Source: Lentzea alba
GTDB taxonomy: Bacteria > Actinomycetota > Actinomycetes > Mycobacteriales > Pseudonocardiaceae
DNA length: 64,000 nt
Assembly (NCBI RefSeq): GCF_011067745.1
Contig: NZ_JAAMPJ010000013.1
Span: 124,001 to 188,000 of the forward strand
Direction: 5' to 3'
In this document: piece after piece, positions 8,468 to 16,822 of the stretch
Layout of the letters: each line of letters opens with the position of its first letter
Position numbering within the stretch: the first letter of the stretch is position 1
Translations under genes and position numbers: made by a program
The notes under the pieces: generated by a model
The model's database searches: none
What the model was told of the DNA's origin: nothing
What the model saw: the letters and a program-made list of their open reading frames with translations, nothing else

Positions 8468-8781
8468 GCCACGGCCTCGCGGCTGCCCGTGTCCACGTAG
8501 ATCACGCCGTCCTGGACGACGACCGGGTAGGTGCGCACCGCCTTCTTGGCCGGCAGGCACGTCGGCATGCCGGTGCGGAGGTCGAAGAGCGCCGCGTGCA
8601 GCGGGCACTCGACGAAGCAACCCTCCAGCCAGCCCTCGGACAGCGAGGCGTCCTGGTGGCTGCAGGTGTCGTCGATCGCGTAGAACTCGCCGTCCGCGTT
8701 GAAGACGGCGATGGCCACGTCTCCAGGTACAACCACGGACTCACCCACGGGCAGGTCGTCCACGGCGCAAGCGGTGATCAT
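8464..8781 (-). CDS. Rieske 2Fe-2S ferredoxin
   Basis: A 105-residue soluble Rieske ferredoxin. The cluster ligands are visible as CSHQDA and CPLHAALFD, the CxH...CxxH pattern. The ATG at 8781 is chosen because GGAGGG precedes it at good spacing and the encoded N-terminus (MITACAVDDLPVGE) is standard; a longer in-frame extension to 8862 would cross the operator region. It is first in a two-gene unit with the reductase and probably feeds the betaine monooxygenase. Paired IclR-type palindromes lie 12 bases upstream. Confidence 0.9.
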   Translation of the reverse strand: MITACAVDDLPVGESVVVPGDVAIAVFNADGEFYAIDDTCSHQDASLSEGWLEGCFVECPLHAALFDLRTGMPTCLPAKKAVRTYPVVVQDGVIYVDTGSREAVA

Positions 8782-8793
8782 CTCAAACCCTCC

Positions 8794-8829
8794 GTTGCGT
8801 ATTACGGAACATGGTGTGCGATACGCAAC
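8794..8829. promoter_or_regulatory. Paired palindromes upstream of the Rieske ferredoxin (IclR operator)
   Basis: GTTGCGTATTACGGAAC at 8794-8810 fits the symmetric pattern GTTnCGTAnTACGnAAC. Beside it, 8814-8829 reads GTTGCGTATCGCACAC on the minus strand, a weaker copy. Centres are 19.5 bases apart. The same 17-mer, with a 16-base companion at the same spacing and in the same order relative to the gene, precedes glyA at 9849-9884. The IclR-family protein encoded between them is the obvious binder. Confidence 0.8.
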
Positions 8830-8913
8830 AGCAGAATGACTGAGGATCACGAGGGCCGTCAAGACGGGTTTCGGTTGATCTGAGGTGTTGCGTCAGTCGT
8901 TTACAGTTGCGTC

Positions 8914-9693
8914 ATGAGCAACAACGGGGGAGAGCGCGACCCTGCGCTCGTGCAATCGGTCGATCGGGCGGTGGCCGTTCTGGAGCTGCTGGCCCGCAAC
9001 GGCGAAGCGGGGATCACCGAGATCGCCGCCGAGCTCGGTGTACACAAGTCCTCCGCGTCCAGACTCGTTTACACACTTCAGGCCCGTGATCTGGTGGAGC
9101 AGGACGGCGAACGCGGTCCCTTCCGGATCGGCATCGGCATGCTCCGGTTCGCGGGCGCCGTGACCGGTCAGCTCGACTACGTCCGGGTGGGTGGCCCGGT
9201 CTGCTCGGAGCTCGCGGACCGGCTGGGCGAGACCGTCAACATCGCCGTGCTCGACAGCGGCGTCGCCCTCAACGTGAGCCAGGCTCGGGGAAGTTCCGCG
9301 GTGGCCGCGCAGAACTGGGTCGGCCAGCGCACGCCGTTGCACGCCACGTCGAGCGGCAAGGTCCTGCTCGCCGCCGCGTCGGAGGAGGACCAGGAACGGG
9401 TGCTCGCCGGCGACCTGGAGTCCTGTGCCCCGCGCACCATCACCGATCCCGTGAAGCTCCGCTACGTGCTGCGCCGCACCGCCGAGGACGGGTTCGCCAC
9501 GTGCATGGAGGAGCTGGAGGCCGGTCTGCACGCCGTCGCGGTCCCCGTCTTCGGCTCGCACGGTGACGTCGTGGCGGCGATCAGCGCCGCCGGACCGGCC
9601 TACCGGCTCTCGCAGAAGCGCATGCCCGAAATCGTCGAGGAGCTGCGGCTGGCGTCGCGCGATCTCTCCGTGCGGATGGGACACCCCGTCTGA
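8914..9693 (+). CDS. IclR family regulator of betaine catabolism genes
   Basis: A 259-residue IclR protein: N-terminal winged helix (LVQSVDRAVAVLELLARNGE, then ITEIAAELGVHKSSASRLV) and a C-terminal effector domain containing LHATSSGKVLLAA and the YVLRRTAEDGFA region. It lies between two operons bearing identical palindromes, one coding for the ferredoxin and reductase and one beginning with glyA, so it probably controls both. Likely effectors are betaine or a demethylation product, which is inference. Half-sites with GTTGCGTC lie at 8887-8913 in front of the gene. TACAGT at 8902-8907 ends six bases before the ATG, suggesting a leaderless message. Confidence 0.9.
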   Translation: MSNNGGERDPALVQSVDRAVAVLELLARNGEAGITEIAAELGVHKSSASRLVYTLQARDLVEQDGERGPFRIGIGMLRFAGAVTGQLDYVRVGGPVCSELADRLGETVNIAVLDSGVALNVSQARGSSAVAAQNWVGQRTPLHATSSGKVLLAAASEEDQERVLAGDLESCAPRTITDPVKLRYVLRRTAEDGFATCMEELEAGLHAVAVPVFGSHGDVVAAISAAGPAYRLSQKRMPEIVEELRLASRDLSVRMGHPV

Positions 9694-9708
9694 ACGATCT
9701 CCACCCGC

Positions 9709-9746
9709 CACGAGCCCCCGGTGAACGCCGGGGGCTCGTGTTGTTT
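9709..9746 (+). terminator. Rho-independent terminator after the IclR gene
   Basis: A perfect 13-bp stem, CACGAGCCCCCGG at 9709-9721 with its complement at 9728-9740, encloses a six-base loop and is followed by TTGTTT. It sits 16 bases after the IclR stop and insulates glyA from read-through. Confidence 0.85.
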
Positions 9747-9848
9747 CAGGGCTGTGACCACCTGGAACGCCGCAGTTCCGGATGCCTCCGTCCGTGCGAC
9801 AGGGGCTTGACAACGCCTCCGGCGAGTCTCACTGTGATGGCCGCCGCA

Positions 9849-9884
9849 GTTGCATAATGCGAACAACGTTGCGTATTACGGAAC
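9849..9884. promoter_or_regulatory. Paired palindromes upstream of glyA (IclR operator)
   Basis: GTTGCATAATGCGAAC at 9849-9864 and GTTGCGTATTACGGAAC at 9868-9884 lie in tandem with centres 19.5 bases apart. The second is identical to the site at 8794-8810. The proximal site ends 21 bases before the TTG start and would overlap the promoter. Confidence 0.8.
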
Positions 9885-9905
9885 TCGCTCGGAAGGGTCG
9901 GCCCG

Positions 9906-11183
9906 TTGTCACTCTCCGTTTCCACCCCAGTCCTGGATCAGCATCTCGACGAGCTCGACCCCGAGGTCGCCGCCGAGATCCGCGCCGAGCTCCACCGCCA
10001 GCAGTCGACGCTGGAGATGATCGCTTCCGAGAACTTCGCGCCGGTGGGAGTGCTGCAGGCGCAGGGATCGGTGCTGACCAACAAGTACGCCGAGGGCTAC
10101 CCGGGACGCCGCTACTACGGCGGGTGCGAGCACGTCGACGTCATCGAGGCGTTGGCGACCGAGCGGGTGAAGGCCCTCTTCGGCGCCGAGCACGCGAACG
10201 TCCAGCCGCACTCCGGCGCGCAGGCCAACGCGGCGGCGATGGCGGCGGTGCTCCAGCCCGGCGACACGATCATGGGCCTCGACCTGGCGCACGGCGGCCA
10301 CCTGACGCACGGCATGCGGATCAACTTCTCCGGCCGGCTCTACAACGTCGTGGCCTACCACGTGGACCGCTCGTCGGGCCGCGTCGACATGGCCGAGGTC
10401 GAACGGCTCACGCTGGAGTCCAGGCCCAAGCTGATCATCGCCGGCTGGTCCGCCTACCCGCGGCAGCTCGACTTCGCCGAGTTCCGCCGGATCGCCGACC
10501 TCGTGGACGCCAAGCTCATGGTCGACATGGCGCACTTCGCCGGTCTGGTCGCCGCAGGGCTGCACCCCAGCCCGGTGCCGTTCGCGGACCTGGTCACGAC
10601 CACGACCCACAAGACGCTCGGTGGTCCCCGGGGCGGCGTGATCCTGAGTACGAAGGAGCTGGCCAAGAAGGTCGACTCCACGGTGTTCCCCGGCCAGCAG
10701 GGCGGACCGCTGCAGCACGTCATCGCGGCCAAGGCGGTCGCGTTCAAGGTCGCCGCGGGCGAGGAGTTCCGCGAACGTCAGCAGCGCGTCCTCGAAGGCG
10801 CCTCGATCCTGGCATCCAGGCTCGCGCAGCCCGACTGCGCCGAGGCGGGCGTGAAGGTGTTGTCCGGCGGCACCGACGTCCACCTCGTGCTGGTCGACCT
10901 CGTCGAGTCCTCATTGGACGGCAAGCAGGCCGAGGACCGGTTGCACCGCATCGGGATCACCGTCAACCGCAACGCCGTGCCGTTCGACCCGCGCCCGCCG
11001 ATGGTCACCTCCGGCCTGCGGATCGGCACGCCCGCGCTGGCCACCCGCGGCTTCACCGCCGACGACTTCGCCGAGGTCGCCGACATCATCGCCGCCGCGC
11101 TGCAGCCGTCCTCCGACGAGGACGACCTCGCCGCGCGCGTCGCGAAGCTGGCCCAGAAGCACCCCCTCTACCCCCACCTCTGA
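9906..11183 (+). CDS. glyA: Serine hydroxymethyltransferase
   Basis: A 425-residue PLP enzyme interconverting glycine plus methylene-THF with serine plus THF. MIASENF, YPGRRYYGG and the PLP-lysine loop TTTTHKTLGGPRGG are all present, and length is normal. It opens the betaine operon; here it condenses the glycine left after three demethylations with the methylene-THF made by the GcvT-type domains of dimethylglycine and sarcosine oxidases. The TTG at 9906 is the likely start (MSLSVSTPVL) with GGAAGG upstream. An accessory, catabolic glyA is probable; a housekeeping copy would lie elsewhere, which cannot be checked here. Confidence 0.95.
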   Translation: MSLSVSTPVLDQHLDELDPEVAAEIRAELHRQQSTLEMIASENFAPVGVLQAQGSVLTNKYAEGYPGRRYYGGCEHVDVIEALATERVKALFGAEHANVQPHSGAQANAAAMAAVLQPGDTIMGLDLAHGGHLTHGMRINFSGRLYNVVAYHVDRSSGRVDMAEVERLTLESRPKLIIAGWSAYPRQLDFAEFRRIADLVDAKLMVDMAHFAGLVAAGLHPSPVPFADLVTTTTHKTLGGPRGGVILSTKELAKKVDSTVFPGQQGGPLQHVIAAKAVAFKVAAGEEFRERQQRVLEGASILASRLAQPDCAEAGVKVLSGGTDVHLVLVDLVESSLDGKQAEDRLHRIGITVNRNAVPFDPRPPMVTSGLRIGTPALATRGFTADDFAEVADIIAAALQPSSDEDDLAARVAKLAQKHPLYPHL

Positions 11184-11197
11184 CAGGAGCAACTCAA

Positions 11198-12283
11198 GTG
11201 GCACATGCGGTGAACGGTGTCGTGGCGGCGGGGCGCGGAGCCAAGGTCTCGGTCGAGACCATCCTCGTGCCGGACCCCGGCCCCGGCGAGGCGCTGGTGA
11301 AGGTGCAGGCCTGCGGGGTCTGCCACACCGACCTGCACTACCGGGAGGGCGGGATCAACGACGAGTTCCCGTTCCTGCTCGGACACGAGGCGGCGGGCGT
11401 CGTCGAGGCGGTCGGCGAGGGCGTGACCGACCTGGCACCCGGTGACTTCGTGATCTTGAACTGGCGCGCGGTGTGCGGTTCGTGCCGGTCGTGCCTGCGC
11501 GGCCGCCCGCAGTACTGCTTCAACACCCACAACGCCTCCCAGCCCATGACCCTGGCCGACGGCACACCGCTGTCGCCGGCACTGGGCATCGGCGCGTTCG
11601 CGGAGAAGACCCTCGTCCACAGCGGACAGTGCACGAAGGTGAACCCGAAGGCACCCGCGGAGGTCGCAGGCCTGCTCGGCTGCGGCGTCATGGCGGGCAT
11701 CGGCGCCGCGATCAACACCGGTGGCGTCACCCGCGGCGACAGCGTGGCCGTGCTCGGTTGCGGCGGTGTCGGTGACGCGGCGATCGCGGGTGCCCGGCTG
11801 GCCGGCGCGCGCACGATCATCGCCGTCGACCTCGACCCCACCAAACTGGAGTGGGCACAACGGTTCGGCGCCACGCACACCGTCAACGCCCGTGAGCAGG
11901 ACGTCGTGGAGGCGATCCGCGAACTCACCGAGGGCAACGGCGCCGACGTCGTGATCGACGCGGTCGGCCGTCCCGAGACGTTCAAGCAGGCCTTCTACGC
12001 CCGTGACCACGCCGGCCTCGCCGTGCTCGTGGGCGTGCCGACCCCGGACATGCAGCTCGAACTGCCGCTCATCGACGTGTTCTCGCGCGGCGGTGCGGTG
12101 AAGTCGTCCTGGTATGGCGACTGCCTGCCCAGCCGCGACTTCCCGATGCTCATCGACCTCTACCTGCAGGGCCGGCTCGACCTCGGCGCGTTCGTCACGG
12201 AGACGATCGGGCTGGAGGACGTCGAGAAGGCGTTCGAGGACATGCACCACGGCCGCGTCCTGCGCTCGGTGGTCGTCCTGTGA
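11198..12283 (+). CDS. mscR: S-(hydroxymethyl)mycothiol dehydrogenase (class III-type alcohol dehydrogenase)
   Basis: A 361-residue zinc alcohol dehydrogenase. Catalytic-zinc residues appear in CGVCHTD and GHEAAGVVE, the structural-zinc cysteines in CGSCRSCLRGRPQYC, and the NAD motif as LGCGGVGDAAI. Length and sequence fit the actinobacterial NAD/mycothiol-dependent formaldehyde dehydrogenase, which oxidises the formaldehyde-mycothiol adduct to S-formylmycothiol. In this operon it would detoxify formaldehyde released by betaine demethylation. GTG at 11198 follows AGGAG by eight bases. The MBL gene starts inside its stop codon. Confidence 0.9.
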   Translation: MAHAVNGVVAAGRGAKVSVETILVPDPGPGEALVKVQACGVCHTDLHYREGGINDEFPFLLGHEAAGVVEAVGEGVTDLAPGDFVILNWRAVCGSCRSCLRGRPQYCFNTHNASQPMTLADGTPLSPALGIGAFAEKTLVHSGQCTKVNPKAPAEVAGLLGCGVMAGIGAAINTGGVTRGDSVAVLGCGGVGDAAIAGARLAGARTIIAVDLDPTKLEWAQRFGATHTVNAREQDVVEAIRELTEGNGADVVIDAVGRPETFKQAFYARDHAGLAVLVGVPTPDMQLELPLIDVFSRGGAVKSSWYGDCLPSRDFPMLIDLYLQGRLDLGAFVTETIGLEDVEKAFEDMHHGRVLRSVVVL

Positions 12284-12885
12284 CCGCGCGGATCGAGCAC
12301 GTCGTCACCTCCGGCACGTTCAGCCTGGACGGCGGGACCTGGGACGTCGACAACAACGTCTGGCTCGTGGGTGACGACCACGAGGTCCTGGTCATCGACC
12401 CCGCCCACGACGCGGACGCCGTTCTCGAAGCGATCGGCGGACGGGTGGTGACCGCGCTGGTCTGCACCCACGGCCACGACGACCACATCAACGCGGTCGT
12501 CGAGGTGGCGGACAAGGTCGGCGCCCACATCCTGATCCACGCCGAAGATCGTGCACTGTGGACGGTCGTGTACCCCGACCGCGAGCCGGACGTCTGGCTG
12601 ACCGACGGCGTGACGGTCGAGGTCGCGGGCACCACCCTCGAAGTGCTCAGCACGCCGGGTCACACCTACGGCTCGATCTGCCTGTACGCGCCGGAACTCG
12701 GCGCGGTCTTCAGCGGAGACACGCTGTTCGAGGGGGGTCCGGGCGCGACCGGACGCTCGTACTCGGACTTCCCGACGATCGTCACCTCGATCCGCGAGCG
12801 CCTGCTGACCCTGCCCCCGGACACGATCGTCCACACCGGACACGGTCCCACCACGACGATCGGCGCCGAAGCGCCCCGGATCTGA
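12280..12885 (+). CDS. MBL-fold hydrolase partner of the mycothiol dehydrogenase
   Basis: A 201-residue metallo-beta-lactamase-fold protein with the metal motif THGHDDH at about residues 66-72, a GHTYGS histidine and a SGDTLF aspartate, so the binuclear zinc site looks complete. Its GTG overlaps the mscR stop by four bases. Genes of this type commonly sit beside mscR in actinobacteria and are thought to act on the formyl-mycothiol product or related thioesters; the exact reaction is inferred from the neighbourhood, not proven by sequence. Confidence 0.85.
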   Translation: MTARIEHVVTSGTFSLDGGTWDVDNNVWLVGDDHEVLVIDPAHDADAVLEAIGGRVVTALVCTHGHDDHINAVVEVADKVGAHILIHAEDRALWTVVYPDREPDVWLTDGVTVEVAGTTLEVLSTPGHTYGSICLYAPELGAVFSGDTLFEGGPGATGRSYSDFPTIVTSIRERLLTLPPDTIVHTGHGPTTTIGAEAPRI

Positions 12886-12920
12886 CGCCACGCCCACCAC
12901 AGACGGCAGGAGAGACTTCC

Positions 12921-15371
12921 ATGGCAACGCAACCACGCGTTGTGCTCATCGGAGCGGGCATCGTCGGGTGCGCGCTGGCCGACGAGCTGACCGCCCGCGG
13001 GTGGACCGACATCACCGTGCTCGAACAGGGACCGCTGTTCGCGACCGGCGGGTCGAGCTCGCACGCGCCGGGCCTGGTCTTCCAGACCACCGGCTGCAAG
13101 ACCATGACCTCGTTCGCCAAGTACACCGTCGAGAAGTACACGGCGCTGACGATGGACGACAAGTGGTGCTTCCAGCAGCTCGGCGGGCTGGAGGTCGCCA
13201 CCACCCCGGAACGCTGGACGGACATCAAGCGCCGGCACGGCTGGGCGACGTCGTGGGGCGTCGAGAGCTTCCTGCGCGACCCGGAGGAGTGCGCGCGGCT
13301 GCACCCGTTGCTCGACCCGGCGAAGATCCTCGGCGGGTTCCACATCCCGAGCGACGGTCTCGCGAAGCCGTTGCGCGCGGCCGAGGCGCAGGCGCGCCGG
13401 GCGATGGAGCGGGGCGCGAAGTTCCTGGCGCACCACAAGGTCACCGGCATCGAACGCACCGGGCGCCGGGTGAAGGCCGTCGTCACCGAGCACGACACGT
13501 TTGCCGCCGACATCGTCGTGTCCTGCGTCGGCATGTGGGGCCCGCGGATCGGGCGGATGGTCGACCTCGACATCCCGCTGGTCCCGATGGCGCACCAGTA
13601 CGCGAAGACTGCCCCGCTGCCGGCGCTCAAGGGCGTCAACAGCGAGCTCAACGAGATGTCGAAGCCGTTGCTGCGCCACCAGGACGCGGACCTGTACTTC
13701 CGCGAGCACGTCGACCGCATCGGCATCGGCGCGTACGGGCACCGGCCGATGCCGATCTCGGCGGACGACATCCTCGACCACGACGTGGCACCCACCATGC
13801 CGTCCGAGGTCGCGTTCACCCCGGAGGACTTCGAGACCTCCTGGGACGCCGCCGTCGACCTGCTGCCGGTCCTCGGCGACTCGAAGGTCGAGGAGGGCGT
13901 CAACGGCCTGTTCTCCTTCACCCCGGACGGCAACCCGCTGCTCGGCGAACACCCCGGCCTGCAAGGGTTCTGGGTGGCCGAGGCGGTGTGGATCACGCAC
14001 TCCGCCGGTGTCGCCAAGGCGATGGCCGAGTGGCTGGTGGACGGCCAGCCGAACATCGACCTGCACGGCTGCGACCTCAACCGGTTCGAGGACGCACAGC
14101 GCTCACCGGGCTACGTGCACCAGCGCAGCTGCCGGGCCTTCGTCGAGGTCTACGACATCCTGCACCCGTTGCAGCCCGCCGAGGAGCCCCGGCCGTTGCG
14201 CAGGAGCCCCTTCTACGAACGGCAGCAGGACCTCGGCGCGGTGTTCCTGGAGGCGTCGGGCTGGGAACGGCCGCACTGGTACGAGGCCAACGCGACCCTG
14301 CCCGAGGTCGCCGAGATCCCGGAGCGCAACGAGTGGGCGTCGCGGTTCTGGTCGCCGATCGCCGGTGCCGAGGCGCTCGTCGCCCGCAAGCGGGTCGCGA
14401 TGTTCGACATGACCGCGTTGAAGCGGCTCGAGGTCAGCGGCCCGGAGGCCCTGACGTTCCTGCAGACCATGACCACCAACCAGCTCGACCGCAAGCCGGG
14501 CGCGGTGGTGTACACGTTGCTGCTGGGCGAGGACGGGGGAGTGCGCAGCGACCTGACCATCGCCCGGCTCGGCGAGGACCGGTTCCAGGTCGGCGCGAAC
14601 GGACCGCTCGACCTCGACTGGCTGCGCAGACGAATGCCACCCAACGGCGGCGTGCACATCTCCGACATCACCCCGGGCACCTGCTGCATCGGCCTGTGGG
14701 GACCGCTCGCGCGCAAGCTCCTGCAACCGTTGACCCGCACGGACTTCTCGCACGAGGCCATGGGCTACTTCAAGGCCCAGGAAGCCTTCATCGGCGAGGT
14801 TCCCGTCACCGCGATGCGCCTGTCGTACGTCGGCGAGCTGGGCTGGGAGCTCTACACCACCGCCGACATGGGCGCCCGCCTGTGGGACACGCTGTGGGAG
14901 GCCGGTCAGGAACACGGCGTCATCGCCGCCGGTCGCAGCGCTTTCACCAGCATGCGACTGGAGAAGGGTTACCGCTCGTGGGGCACCGACGTCACCACCG
15001 AGCACGACCCGTTCGAGGCTGGACTGGGCTTCGCGGTCCGCATGAACAAGGGCTACTTCCACGGCCGCAAGGCGTTGGAGGGCCGGTCCGAGGACACCGT
15101 GGCGCGCAAGCTCTCGTGCCTGATCATCGAGGACGACTACCAGGTCGTGATGGGTTCGGAACCGGTGTTCGCGGGTGGAGCGGCGGTCGGCTACGTCACC
15201 AGTGCGGCGCGGGGGTACTCGATCGGCAAGAACATCGCCTACGCCTGGCTGCCCGCCGAGGTCGCGGTGGAGGGAACCCCGGTCGAGATCGAGTACTTCG
15301 GCGAACGGGTCCAGGCCGTGGTGACCGCGGAGCCGTTGTTCGACCCGAAGATGGACCGGATCAGGTCATGA
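12921..15371 (+). CDS. dmg: Dimethylglycine oxidase, FAD/GcvT fusion
   Basis: An 816-residue two-domain enzyme closely resembling Arthrobacter dimethylglycine oxidase along its length. The FAD domain begins with LIGAGIVG; His48 in SSSHAPG matches the histidine that covalently holds FAD in that family. The C-terminal half is a folate-binding GcvT-like domain (LKRLEVSGPEAL, LSYVGELGWELY, GYRSWGTD). It oxidises dimethylglycine to sarcosine, releasing hydrogen peroxide and either formaldehyde or, with THF, methylene-THF. The ATG follows AGGAGAG. Between the mycothiol pathway and the betaine monooxygenase it is the second demethylation step. Confidence 0.93.
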   Translation: MATQPRVVLIGAGIVGCALADELTARGWTDITVLEQGPLFATGGSSSHAPGLVFQTTGCKTMTSFAKYTVEKYTALTMDDKWCFQQLGGLEVATTPERWTDIKRRHGWATSWGVESFLRDPEECARLHPLLDPAKILGGFHIPSDGLAKPLRAAEAQARRAMERGAKFLAHHKVTGIERTGRRVKAVVTEHDTFAADIVVSCVGMWGPRIGRMVDLDIPLVPMAHQYAKTAPLPALKGVNSELNEMSKPLLRHQDADLYFREHVDRIGIGAYGHRPMPISADDILDHDVAPTMPSEVAFTPEDFETSWDAAVDLLPVLGDSKVEEGVNGLFSFTPDGNPLLGEHPGLQGFWVAEAVWITHSAGVAKAMAEWLVDGQPNIDLHGCDLNRFEDAQRSPGYVHQRSCRAFVEVYDILHPLQPAEEPRPLRRSPFYERQQDLGAVFLEASGWERPHWYEANATLPEVAEIPERNEWASRFWSPIAGAEALVARKRVAMFDMTALKRLEVSGPEALTFLQTMTTNQLDRKPGAVVYTLLLGEDGGVRSDLTIARLGEDRFQVGANGPLDLDWLRRRMPPNGGVHISDITPGTCCIGLWGPLARKLLQPLTRTDFSHEAMGYFKAQEAFIGEVPVTAMRLSYVGELGWELYTTADMGARLWDTLWEAGQEHGVIAAGRSAFTSMRLEKGYRSWGTDVTTEHDPFEAGLGFAVRMNKGYFHGRKALEGRSEDTVARKLSCLIIEDDYQVVMGSEPVFAGGAAVGYVTSAARGYSIGKNIAYAWLPAEVAVEGTPVEIEYFGERVQAVVTAEPLFDPKMDRIRS

Positions 15372-15661
15372 CCCACGACGCGATCGTCATCGGGCTCGGC
15401 AGCCTCGGCGGGGCGGCCGCACACCGGCTCGCCTCGCGGGGACTGCGCGTCCTCGGGCTGGACAGCCGGTCCCAGGCTGAGCTGCCCAGCTCGGACGAGG
15501 CATTCCGCGCGGGCGCCGACCTGCGCTTCGAGGAGACGGTGATCGACTGGCACGTCGAGCCGTCCGGAACGGGTGCCCGTGTCCTGACGCGGTCGAGCAC
15601 CCACGCCGCACCGTTGCTGGTCATCTGCGCCGGCACGGACGCGCGATCTCTCCTCCTCTGA
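15368..15661 (+). pseudogene. Deleted monomeric sarcosine oxidase/N-methyltryptophan oxidase relic
   Basis: This 97-codon frame overlaps the dmg stop as ATGA. Its first 31 residues are a good Rossmann FAD start (VIGLGSLGGAAAHRLASRG), but it jumps straight to what is normally mid-protein (AFRAGADLRFEETVIDWHVE) and ends just after the VICAG strand. The normal enzyme is near 380-390 residues, so over 100 internal residues and the whole C-terminal half, including the covalent-FAD cysteine region, are missing. It cannot be an active oxidase. The preserved coupling suggests a recent deletion, possibly tolerated because soxBDAG lies 6 kb away. A small functional protein is unlikely. Confidence 0.8.
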
Positions 15662-15686
15662 CCTCTCTCTTCTTCACGGAGTGACC

Positions 15687-16817
15687 ATGACCGCGACCGA
15701 ACTCCCGTCCAGCCTGATCCCCACCCTGCCCGGCCACACCTACACCGATCCGGCGAACTTCGAGCTGGAGCAGGAGAACATCTTCGAGAAGATGTGGTTC
15801 TGCGCGGTCCGCAGCGCCGACCTGCCGGACGCGGGCAACTTCAGAACCGTCCAGATCGGCCGCGAGAGCGTGCTCGTGACCCGGTCGCGCGACGGCTCGC
15901 TGCGCGCGTTCCTCAACATCTGCCGGCACCGCGGCGCGAAGCTGTGCGTCGAGGAGACCGGCACGGTCAAGCGCAACTTCCAGTGCCCGTACCACGCCTG
16001 GACCTACGGGCTCGACGGCAAGCTGGTCGCCGCGCCCAACCTCACCTCGATGCCGGACATCGACCGCGTCGAGTACGGCCTGAAGAAGGTCCACCTGCGC
16101 GAATGGCTCGGCTACGCGTGGCTGTCGCTGGCCGACGAACCGGCGTCGTTCGAGGAAACCGTGCAGCAGGACGTGCGGGAGCGGCTCGGCAACCTCGACG
16201 CGATCGGCAACTACCAGGTCAGCGAGCTCGAACTCGGCCGGCGGATCACCTACGACGTCAAGGCCAACTGGAAGCTGATCATCGAGAACTTCATGGAGTG
16301 CTACCACTGCGCGACCATCCACCCCGAGCTGACCGAGGTCCTGCCGGAGTTCGCGGACGGGTACGCGGCGCAGTACTACGTCGGGCACGGCGCGGTGTTC
16401 GGCGAGGAGATCAAGGGCTTCACGATCGACGGCAGCGAGGGCTTCGACCGGCTCGACGGGGTGGACTCCGAGCAGGACCGCCGCTACTACGCGATCACGG
16501 TGCGGCCGCAGGTGTTCATCAACCTCGTGCCCGACCACGTGATCATCCACCGGATGTTCCCGATGGCCGCCGACCGGACGATCGTCGAGTGCGACTGGCT
16601 CTACGCCAAGGACGTCGTCGCGACCGGCAAGGACGTCTCGCGGTCCGTCGAGCTCTTCCACCGCGTCAACGAGCAGGACTTCGACGCGTGTGAACGGTGC
16701 CAGCCCGCGATGTCGTCGCGGGCCTACGCGCAAGGGGGTGTGCTGGTTCCCTCCGAACACCACATCGGGGAGTTCCACCGCTGGGTACAGGAAGCCACAG
16801 CAACGAAGAGGTGGTAG
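15687..16817 (+). CDS. gbcA: Rieske glycine betaine monooxygenase, oxygenase subunit
   Basis: A 376-residue ring-hydroxylating-type oxygenase alpha subunit. The Rieske cluster ligands are in CRHRGAKLC and CPYHAWTYG, and the mononuclear iron site in NFMECYHCATIHPEL. Overall it fits the GbcA/choline-monooxygenase-like group that oxidatively demethylates quaternary amines. Placed between dimethylglycine oxidase and a BCCT carrier, glycine betaine is the probable substrate, giving dimethylglycine and formaldehyde; a related betaine such as stachydrine remains possible. ATG at 15687 is preferred because GGAG precedes it by five bases. Electrons probably come from the divergent ferredoxin and reductase. 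Confidence 0.88.
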   Translation: MTATELPSSLIPTLPGHTYTDPANFELEQENIFEKMWFCAVRSADLPDAGNFRTVQIGRESVLVTRSRDGSLRAFLNICRHRGAKLCVEETGTVKRNFQCPYHAWTYGLDGKLVAAPNLTSMPDIDRVEYGLKKVHLREWLGYAWLSLADEPASFEETVQQDVRERLGNLDAIGNYQVSELELGRRITYDVKANWKLIIENFMECYHCATIHPELTEVLPEFADGYAAQYYVGHGAVFGEEIKGFTIDGSEGFDRLDGVDSEQDRRYYAITVRPQVFINLVPDHVIIHRMFPMAADRTIVECDWLYAKDVVATGKDVSRSVELFHRVNEQDFDACERCQPAMSSRAYAQGGVLVPSEHHIGEFHRWVQEATATKRW

Positions 16818-16822
16818 CAGCC

